This document shows positions 1-4,396 of a stretch of 6,893 bases of DNA, one piece after another. This DNA is from an uncultured Oscillospiraceae bacterium (GTDB lineage Bacteria; Bacillota; Clostridia; Oscillospirales; Ruminococcaceae), in contig CAKSHG010000114.1 of assembly GCA_934456315.1 (NCBI GenBank), forward strand, positions 1 through 6,893, given 5' to 3'. A program made the translations under genes and the position numbers. Under the pieces are notes generated by a model. It saw nothing but the letters and a program-made list of their open reading frames with translations. It ran no database searches and was not told the origin of the DNA. How positions within the stretch are numbered: the first letter of the stretch is position 1; every line of letters starts with the position of its first letter.

Positions 1-1091
1 GCCAGTATCGGAATGAGTATCATCGGCCAGCCAAGGTCGCTTGCAGGATCCTTGCCGAGCGGGATCCCGAGGAATTCTAGCTTGTCGTTGAGCTCCGCCA
101 TGTTATCCTTGTCGGACTGCTGTAAGCTGTAAGAGGACGCAGTCGGATCGACGCTGGACACCTGACCGTACATCTCAATAGCGTAAAGCTCTCTCTGGAG
201 CGTGGACGCCTGGGTGTAGGTCAGCGAGTCGCTGTCAGCGGTCGCCTTAACGGAGCCGTACTTGCGCTGTACTGTTTCAACTTCGCTTCTGGTGGAAGCA
301 GAGAAGCTGTGGGTCTGTCTGTACTCGTTCTTCTCGGTTTCATCGTCGATCGCGTCTACCTCTGCCTGCTCCGCCTTCGTGAGGGAGTAGAGGTCGCTTT
401 CGGTAAACAGATCGTTGCCGTTATCCTCATTAAAGGAAGTGAGGGTCGCCTTCGCGATGACCTTCTTCACCATATTCTTGCTGGTGGAGTCAAGGTTTGC
501 CCAGACATCGTCAGTAAGCGGCTCCTCGCCGTCGCTAAGGCAGTTCGCGTTGTAGTACTCGAGTATCTGCCTTGCATCGCGGACGATATCGTCATGCTTG
601 GTGAGTGCGTCACCGGTGAGCTCCTGGGTGTTTCCGTACTCATCAACGAAGATCTTCGTCATGGAAACGTAGTAGGACTCCTGCATGATCTGGGTGGTGT
701 TGCCCATGTGCATAATATGGGTCATGGGCTTGTAAACAACGTCCAACACGCCGAACAGGAGCAGGAATGTGATAGCCATCGTGCCGCAGCCGCCCATGGG
801 GCTGTAGCCCTGTGCCTGGAGCTTTGCAAGCTCCTGCTGCTGCTTTTCCTGGTTGTTCTTGTATTTCTGCTGGATCTCTCTTACCTTAGGTGCAAATATC
901 GCTGATTTTGCGCTGTTTTTCTGCTGCTTTATCGACAGCGGCAGCATAGCCAGCTTTACGATAAATGTAAACACCAGGATCGCCACGCCGATGCTGGCGC
1001 CAGTGTTCTTGCAGATGACCTCATAGATCGCCCACATGATGTAGCCAAGGGGATAGCCTATGATACTGTACAGGAACTCTATTGTGTCCAC
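1..1091 (-). CDS. yidC: YidC/Oxa1 family membrane protein insertase, 3' end missing
   Basis: The YidC/Oxa1 insertase places membrane proteins in the cytoplasmic membrane, alone or with SecYEG. I read 363 uninterrupted codons before the window edge. Residues 8-25 (IIGYPLGYIMWAIYEVIC) form the first conserved segment. Residues 34-53 are the conserved groove helix ending VKLAMLPLSIKQQ. Residues 57-98 are the charged cytoplasmic hairpin, and 99-120 the next helix with the SPMGGC motif. Residues about 125-345 form a hydrophilic, acidic region, after which a further helix begins (GWPMILIPIL) and the window ends; the last helices are missing. Bacillus SpoIIIJ has only a short link where the acidic region lies here. 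The usual groove arginine is lysine (K46). The start is uncertain: GTG at 1091 is used here, but an ATA at 1082 is better spaced from the Shine-Dalgarno. It follows yidD by 130 nt, as is usual for this operon. Family assignment is secure. Confidence 0.93.
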   Translation of the reverse strand, partial: MDTIEFLYSIIGYPLGYIMWAIYEVICKNTGASIGVAILVFTFIVKLAMLPLSIKQQKNSAKSAIFAPKVREIQQKYKNNQEKQQQELAKLQAQGYSPMGGCGTMAITFLLLFGVLDVVYKPMTHIMHMGNTTQIMQESYYVSMTKIFVDEYGNTQELTGDALTKHDDIVRDARQILEYYNANCLSDGEEPLTDDVWANLDSTSKNMVKKVIAKATLTSFNEDNGNDLFTESDLYSLTKAEQAEVDAIDDETEKNEYRQTHSFSASTRSEVETVQRKYGSVKATADSDSLTYTQASTLQRELYAIEMYGQVSSVDPTASSYSLQQSDKDNMAELNDKLEFLGIPLGKDPASDLGWPMILIPIL

Positions 1092-1099
1092 GTCCTTTC
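1080..1099 (-). promoter_or_regulatory. yidC ribosome binding site and ambiguous start
   Basis: On the minus strand GAAAGGA lies at 1099-1093. An in-frame TAA at 1103-1101 bars any start further upstream. The GTG at 1091-1089 is only one base after the Shine-Dalgarno, so the GTG itself falls where the ribosomal RNA would continue pairing. The next candidate at normal spacing (10 nt) is ATA at 1082-1080, a very rare start codon. The first ATG in frame is residue 19, inside a conserved helix, and is unlikely. Confidence 0.6.
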
Positions 1100-1221
1100 G
1101 TTATTGCGCAGCGCTGTGGGTGGATCGGTTAGTAGCGCGCTGCTCTGTGCGTCCGACCGGATAGGCTCCGGCGTCTTTTGAATGGTATATGATAACACGG
1201 CGCATAAAGCCGCTGTTGACT

Positions 1222-1560
1222 TCACTTTTCAGCTGGTTTCTTATCTCTGTATGACGACCGGATATCTTCGCTTAGGTAGTCGGCGCTGTCGTCGTCCGGA
1301 ATGCCAAAATCCGGGGGCACCGGCAGTCTTTCGGGGTGAAAGCAGAACTTCTGCGGCACAGGGTCGATGCCGCCCGCACCGAACGGGTTGCACCGCATAA
1401 TTCTCCATAACGTCAAATAACCGCCCCTCACCGCACCAAAACGCCGAATAGCGGTCAGCCCGTATTCGGAACAGCTTGGATAATAGCGGCAGCACGGCGG
1501 TAAGATCTTTGACAGCGTAAGTCTGTACAGCTTGATGATCGCAAGAAAAATATACTTCAT
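1222..1560 (-). CDS. yidD: YidD, membrane protein insertion efficiency factor
   Basis: YidD is a small membrane-associated protein, known in E. coli to help YidC/Sec-dependent insertion; its exact mechanism is unclear. The 112 residues carry the whole family core: an amphipathic N-terminus (residues 1-20), then [16 protein letters not shown] (23-38), a glycine-rich turn (42-48) and [14 protein letters not shown] (56-69). The cysteines at 23, 24, 30, 57 and 73 include the conserved ones. After residue 75 comes a proline-rich, acidic then basic tail ([12 protein letters not shown]), longer than in many homologues and probably disordered. The ATG overlaps the rnpA stop as ATGA and has no clear Shine-Dalgarno, so translation is probably coupled to rnpA. 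It lies between rnpA and yidC, as in most Gram-positive genomes. Identification is secure. Confidence 0.96.
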   Translation of the reverse strand: MKYIFLAIIKLYRLTLSKILPPCCRYYPSCSEYGLTAIRRFGAVRGGYLTLWRIMRCNPFGAGGIDPVPQKFCFHPERLPVPPDFGIPDDDSADYLSEDIRSSYRDKKPAEK

Positions 1561-1910
1561 GACAGCTTAGACAGAACATTCTTCATCAGCAGGGAGTAGA
1601 TCTTGGTGGACTTCAGCTCCGGAGTCTTGCTCCTTGCGACAAAGACGAAATCGTAACGCTTTTGTGTTTTCTCTTTCAAAATCGGCTCGAAAAGGCGGAA
1701 GGCTTCCCTTATTATCCGCCTTGAGCGATTTCGTTTGACCGCGTTTCCGACCTTTTTCCCGGTAACAATACCGAGCCGGTTGCACCGCCCGCGCCTTTCC
1801 CTGACATAGCAGACAAAGCCGTATGTGACGATACTATCCCCTTTTTTGAAGAGGAAGCTGAAATCGCGGTTGTTCTTGATCACAATGTACTTCTTTTTGA
1901 ATTCAGACAT
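1557..1910 (-). CDS. rnpA: Ribonuclease P protein component
   Basis: RnpA is the protein subunit of RNase P; it binds the 5' leader of pre-tRNA and helps the RNA subunit cleave it. The 117-residue length is normal. Visible are the N-terminal strand region [13 protein letters not shown] (14-26), the conserved RNR motif with [21 protein letters not shown] at about 52-72, which packs against the RNA, and the C-terminal YDFVFVAR strand (86-93). The protein is very basic, as expected. The ATG lies 10 nt after the rpmH stop and no Shine-Dalgarno is visible in the preceding bases, so reinitiation from rpmH is likely. Its last codons overlap yidD by 4 nt. It shares the rpmH promoters. Identification is secure; the start is supported by the fit to the family N-terminus. 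Confidence 0.97.
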   Translation of the reverse strand: MSEFKKKYIVIKNNRDFSFLFKKGDSIVTYGFVCYVRERRGRCNRLGIVTGKKVGNAVKRNRSRRIIREAFRLFEPILKEKTQKRYDFVFVARSKTPELKSTKIYSLLMKNVLSKLS

Positions 1911-1920
1911 TGCAGTCAGA

Positions 1921-2055
1921 TCAGTAGGTCAGCTTTTTTCTGCCCTTTGCGCGGCGGCGAGCGAGAACCTTACGACCGTTCTTGGTTGCCATTCTCTTCA
2001 TAAAGCCGTGCTCGTGCTTTCTCTGAAGCTTCTTGGGCTGGTAAGTTCTTTTCAT
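1921..2055 (-). CDS. rpmH: 50S ribosomal protein L34
   Basis: L34 is a tiny, very basic protein of the large ribosomal subunit that sits buried among 23S rRNA helices. The 44 residues match the family in length and pattern: MKRTYQPKK at the N-terminus, HGFMKRM in the middle and [17 protein letters not shown] at the C-terminus. The reading frame stays open upstream to about 2136, but homology begins at the ATG at 2055, which is preceded by a strong Shine-Dalgarno (AAGGGGGG, 7 nt spacing), so the short form is chosen. It is the first gene of the rpmH-rnpA-yidD-yidC operon. Two promoters are visible upstream. dnaA, a frequent divergent neighbour of rpmH, is not present. Confidence 0.98.
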   Translation of the reverse strand: MKRTYQPKKLQRKHEHGFMKRMATKNGRKVLARRRAKGRKKLTY

Positions 2056-2062
2056 TGATAGA

Positions 2063-2070
2063 CCCCCCTT
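2063..2070 (-). promoter_or_regulatory. rpmH Shine-Dalgarno site
   Basis: AAGGGGGG on the minus strand ends 7 nt before the ATG at 2055. It decides the start of L34 against the longer open frame that extends upstream. Confidence 0.85.
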
Positions 2071-2118
2071 TATTGAACATGGTAGTATCGCTGTATGTTT
2101 TTCCGGAATCTGCCTTTG

Positions 2119-2147
2119 GATATAGCTTCTCCGCACACAGCTGTCAA
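2119..2147 (-). promoter_or_regulatory. Possible second rpmH promoter (P2)
   Basis: TTGACA (2147-2142), a 17-base spacer and TATATC (2124-2119) read toward rpmH. The -35 is perfect and the -10 matches at five of six positions. It lies just downstream of the stronger promoter at 2157-2185 and would give a leader of about 55 nt. Tentative, because only the sequence match supports it. Confidence 0.45.
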
Positions 2148-2156
2148 CAATAATTT

Positions 2157-2185
2157 ATTATACCGTATTATAAAAGCATTGTCAA
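2157..2185 (-). promoter_or_regulatory. Main rpmH operon promoter (P1), perfect sigma-A consensus
   Basis: On the minus strand TTGACA (2185-2180) is followed by exactly 17 bases and TATAAT (2162-2157). Transcription should begin near 2150, giving a leader of about 95 nt before rpmH. A full-consensus promoter suits a ribosomal protein operon. Confidence 0.9.
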
Positions 2186-2254
2186 GGGTTTTTTGAAATT
2201 TTCCCGATATTTTCATTTATTAAATAACTGCCAGTATAAACAGTGCTGCAATAT

Positions 2255-2291
2255 ACAAAAAAACAGGCTTGTAATTATGTCGTTTTTTTGT
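2255..2291. repeat. 10-bp inverted repeat over the polyphosphate operon promoter
   Basis: ACAAAAAAAC (2255-2264) and GTTTTTTTGT (2282-2291) are perfect inverted copies separated by 17 bases. Together they bracket the -35 element at 2269-2274, and the right arm ends at the first base of the -10. The position is right for a repressor operator. The arms are simple A and T tracts in an AT-rich region, so chance or DNA bending are alternatives. Confidence 0.45.
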
Positions 2292-2297
2292 TATACT
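2269..2297 (+). promoter_or_regulatory. Probable promoter of the polyphosphate polymerase operon
   Basis: TTGTAA (2269-2274), a 17-base spacer and TATACT (2292-2297). The -35 matches consensus at four of six positions and the -10 at five of six. The predicted transcript would start near 2304, leaving a leader of about 40 nt before the GTG at 2344. Weaker than the other promoters in the window, which would fit a regulated gene. Confidence 0.5.
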
Positions 2298-2331
2298 TAT
2301 ATTATACGCTTGTAAACGATTTTATAAACGC

Positions 2332-2346
2332 GGGGGTGACAAAGTG
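2332..2346 (+). promoter_or_regulatory. Shine-Dalgarno and GTG start of the polyphosphate polymerase gene
   Basis: GGGGGTGA (2332-2339) closely matches the ribosomal anti-Shine-Dalgarno complement and stands 7 nt (counted from GGGGG) before GTG at 2344. The first internal ATG, residue 25 at 2416, has no such site, so GTG is preferred. Confidence 0.75.
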
Positions 2347-3144
2347 AGGTTATTGAAGTCCACAAAGCTGATACCAGGCATAAAAAGCGAGCAGACCCGC
2401 ATACACGCTCCGGCGATGCGCGACCGGACAACGCTCTCCGGCGGCAGAAAGCTCCGCCACGAACTGAAATTCATCATCAACGAGGGCACCTATCTCATGC
2501 TAAGGGAGCGCCTGACCCCGCTGATGACGGTAGACCCACACGGCGTGAACGGCGAATACCGCGTGACCAGCCTTTACTTCGACGACATCTACAACTCCGC
2601 CTACTGGCAGAAGATGAACGGCATACAGACCCGCAGGAAGTTCCGCATACGCGCCTACGACCTCGACCCGTCGCTCATCAGCCTGGAATCCAAGCACAAG
2701 GACGACGCCTACGTTTCCAAGCTGTCCCGGCGGCTGACCGACGAGCAGTACCGCTCGCTGCTTGCGTGCGACAGCGGGTTCATGGCAGACAGTGACAGCG
2801 ACGAGGACGCATTCGGCGAGTTCTACCGAGCCGACCTGCTGACGCGGCTGCGTCCGAGGGTAATTGTGGATTACCGACGCCAGGCGCTGATATCACGGTT
2901 CGGAAACGTCCGGATAACGTTCGACAAGCAGCTTTCCGCCTGCTTCAACACGATGGACATGTTTGCTCCGGAAGCGCAGTATACTCCGGTCCTCGGCGGA
3001 GATATCATACTGGAAGTTAAATTTGACAGCTATATTCCCGAAAGTATACAGACGGCGCTGCAAGGGCTGAACGCTCCGCAGCAGTCAGTATCGAAATACA
3101 TATTATGCACAGAAAGAATGTTGGAGGTATTATCCCATGGTTGA
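2344..3144 (+). CDS. VTC-domain polyphosphate polymerase family protein
   Basis: The VTC domain (CYTH/triphosphate-tunnel fold) in yeast Vtc4 makes polyphosphate from ATP inside a basic tunnel. After an N-terminal lead of about 35 residues, the expected motifs follow in order: RHELKFII (38-45), YRVTSLYFDD (72-81), RRKFRIRAYD (97-106), LESKHKDD (114-121) with SKLSRR (125-130), RPRVIVDYRR (170-179), VRITFDK (189-195), the acidic/basic ILEVKFD (222-228) and SVSKYILC (248-255). K42, R101, R103, K117, R190, E224, K226 and K251 look like the tunnel and metal-binding residues, by recalled comparison with Vtc4. No membrane segment or SPX domain is present, so it should be a soluble cytoplasmic enzyme. 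It overlaps the next gene by 8 nt, which implies translational coupling. The product (polyphosphate or another tunnel-enzyme reaction) is inferred. Confidence 0.9.
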   Translation: MRLLKSTKLIPGIKSEQTRIHAPAMRDRTTLSGGRKLRHELKFIINEGTYLMLRERLTPLMTVDPHGVNGEYRVTSLYFDDIYNSAYWQKMNGIQTRRKFRIRAYDLDPSLISLESKHKDDAYVSKLSRRLTDEQYRSLLACDSGFMADSDSDEDAFGEFYRADLLTRLRPRVIVDYRRQALISRFGNVRITFDKQLSACFNTMDMFAPEAQYTPVLGGDIILEVKFDSYIPESIQTALQGLNAPQQSVSKYILCTERMLEVLSHG

Positions 3145-3838
3145 TTCGATAAGCCAGTTCCTGGCAAGCAGCTCAAAGCTCACTGACGCAATAAATCTGT
3201 TCGGCACGGATCTGGAGCTTGCCAACCTTTCCGTCACGACTATTCTGGTGACGCTGCTGACGGCGGCGGTCTGCGGCGCAGTCATCTATCTTGTGTACCG
3301 CTTCTTCAACCGCAGCGTTATCTACAACGAAAACTTCAACATTCTCGTGATACTCACGACCGTGGTCACCTCGTTCGTCATAATGACGATAAGCTCCAAT
3401 GTTGTGCTGTCGCTGGGCATGGTCGGCGCGCTCTCCATCGTCAGATTCCGTGCGGCGGTGAAAGACCCGCTGGACATCGGATTCCTGTTCTGGGGCATTG
3501 CGGCGGGCATCACGGCTGGTGCGCAGCTCTACTGGGTGGCTCTGCTCGGAACTGCTGTGATAGCAGTGCTGTACATACTCATCACAATTTTCCGCAAGGA
3601 GAAGAAAAGCTACCTGCTCATCGTGCGCTATGATTCCGCAAGCGAAATGAACGTCAACGGCGTTCTCGGCGGCGTGAAGTACCGCCTGAAAAACAAGACC
3701 CAGACCGGAAACAAAGTGGAGCTCACCGTTGAAGTCAAGATAAAGAAGAATGACACCACTTACCTCAGCCGTTTCAACGCCATCGACGGCGTAGACAGCG
3801 TTACTCTGCTTGAATACAGCGGCGAGTACATGAACTGA
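3137..3838 (+). CDS. DUF4956 family polytopic membrane protein
   Basis: A DUF4956 protein of unknown function. The 233 residues begin with a short amphipathic region, then hydrophobic stretches at about 32-56, 68-86, 88-102, 114-131 and 133-152, so four or five membrane passes. The family signature LGMVGALSIVRFRAAVKD (93-110) continues into PLDIGFLFWG (111-120); it places R103, R105 and K109 at a membrane edge. Residues 158-231 form a soluble tail of alternating strands and helices ending in DGVDSVTLLEYSGE, like a small ferredoxin-like or ACT-like domain (inferred). The start ATG at 3137 lies inside the end of the polymerase gene and has a good Shine-Dalgarno, GGAGG at 3123-3127, 9 nt away. 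Pairing with a VTC-domain enzyme recurs in Clostridia, which suggests a shared complex. A terminator follows at once. Confidence 0.9.
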   Translation: MVDSISQFLASSSKLTDAINLFGTDLELANLSVTTILVTLLTAAVCGAVIYLVYRFFNRSVIYNENFNILVILTTVVTSFVIMTISSNVVLSLGMVGALSIVRFRAAVKDPLDIGFLFWGIAAGITAGAQLYWVALLGTAVIAVLYILITIFRKEKKSYLLIVRYDSASEMNVNGVLGGVKYRLKNKTQTGNKVELTVEVKIKKNDTTYLSRFNAIDGVDSVTLLEYSGEYMN

Positions 3839-3850
3839 TCACATCACTGC

Positions 3851-3887
3851 AAAAAAATTGCCCGGTGGGGAAACCGGGCGTTTTTTT
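3851..3887. terminator. Bidirectional intrinsic terminator between DUF4956 and the small minus-strand gene
   Basis: GCCCGGT (3860-3866), a six-base loop and ACCGGGC (3873-3879) form a 7-bp GC-rich stem followed by seven T (3881-3887). Seven A (3851-3857) lie on the other side, so the minus-strand transcript also ends in a U tract. It serves both convergent transcripts. Confidence 0.9.
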
Positions 3888-3923
3888 GCTCAGACCGGGG
3901 AAAGTCTGCGCATACAGGAGATA

Positions 3924-4130
3924 TCAGCAGATCTCGGCGAGGTAATTCTCGACCAGTTCGTAAATATGCACCGGCGACGCCTCGTATTTGTTCAGGGCGT
4001 CCACGAACTGACCTATCGCTTCACGATCCGAGGTAATGTCGTCAACGCAACATTCCCCGGACTCAACGCCGAAACCGGTGTAGCTTTCTCCATCATCGCT
4101 GGTATACTGCTTTGCTGTGATAGTCCACAT
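3924..4130 (-). CDS. Small protein resembling the DUF6514 family
   Basis: A 68-residue acidic protein without membrane segments or signal peptide. It has an N-terminal strand-rich half (WTITAKQYTSDDGESYTGFG, residues 2-21) and a helical half with DITSDREAIGQFVDALNKYE (31-50) and SPVHIYELVENYL (52-64). The pattern of a disposed Asp-Ile, a helix with an Asn, then Ser-Pro-x-His and a final acidic helix is what I remember of DUF6514, a small Firmicutes family of unknown function; a search would settle this. The ATG at 4130 has a Shine-Dalgarno AAGGAG (4145-4140) 9 nt upstream and a strong promoter at 4183-4211. It is a single-gene unit ending at the shared terminator. No function can be assigned. 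Cys27 and Cys28 are adjacent and Cys68 is terminal. Confidence 0.8.
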   Translation of the reverse strand: MWTITAKQYTSDDGESYTGFGVESGECCVDDITSDREAIGQFVDALNKYEASPVHIYELVENYLAEIC

Positions 4131-4182
4131 AATTACCTTCTCCTTTTTATTACTGGGATTTATTTGCTTTTTCTATACTAAA

Positions 4183-4211
4183 AGTATACCACAACAAATG
4201 CGGAATGTCAA
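4183..4211 (-). promoter_or_regulatory. Promoter of the small DUF6514-like gene
   Basis: On the minus strand TTGACA (4211-4206), a 17-base spacer and TATACT (4188-4183), with TGG directly before the -10 (extended -10). This gives a leader of about 45 nt. A strong sigma-A promoter for such a small gene. Confidence 0.85.
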
Positions 4212-4216
4212 CAAAT

Positions 4217-4242
4217 ATGCCGTTAAGATTCCGCTAAGGCAT
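4217..4242. repeat. Inverted repeat upstream of the small gene's -35
   Basis: ATGCC-g-TTA (4217-4225) and TAAGGCAT (4235-4242) pair over 8 bp with one bulged base (4222) and a 9-base centre. It sits directly upstream of the -35 at 4211-4206 in the divergent intergenic region, a plausible regulator binding site. No known operator is recognised. Confidence 0.35.
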
Positions 4243-4319
4243 TTCGTCAACAATTAATTTACACTTTGTTATATTTTATTCTCCAGTTATTTATGTTTTC
4301 CGATATGGTATGATAATTA

Positions 4320-4348
4320 TTGACACAATAAGATTTATGTGGTATAAT
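4320..4348 (+). promoter_or_regulatory. Perfect-consensus promoter of the 199-residue membrane protein gene
   Basis: TTGACA (4320-4325), 17 bases, TATAAT (4343-4348), with TGG before the -10 as an extended element. Transcription should start near 4355, at the beginning of the leader hairpin at 4352-4372. Confidence 0.9.
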
Positions 4349-4351
4349 CAA

Positions 4352-4372
4352 TAGCGGCGGCTCTGACCGCTA
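4352..4372 (+). other. Short hairpin at the predicted 5' end of the transcript
   Basis: TAGCGG (4352-4357) and CCGCTA (4367-4372) pair over 6 bp with a 9-base loop, followed by six A. With a start near 4355 the hairpin would lie at the very 5' end of the mRNA, where such stems can protect from decay, or it could be a protein site at the start of transcription. The start point is predicted only. Confidence 0.4.
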
Positions 4373-4396
4373 AAAAAGTGTTAAGGTGGTAATTAT

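Noticed and set aside
309..905. Open frame of 198 codons on the plus strand
   Set aside because: It is antisense to yidC, whose minus-strand translation shows all family motifs; the plus-strand product is a low-complexity Leu/Val-rich shadow.
1241..1579. Second minus-strand frame overlapping yidD and rnpA
   Set aside because: Out of frame with yidD, whose conserved cysteine and NPF motifs are unmistakable; no ribosome site.
2056..2343. Replication origin next to rpmH
   Set aside because: No DnaA-box-like sequences and no dnaA gene; the region is explained by divergent promoters.
3858..4181. Open frame of 107 codons on the plus strand
   Set aside because: It begins inside the terminator stem, has no ribosome site and is antisense to the small gene, which has a promoter and a good Shine-Dalgarno.
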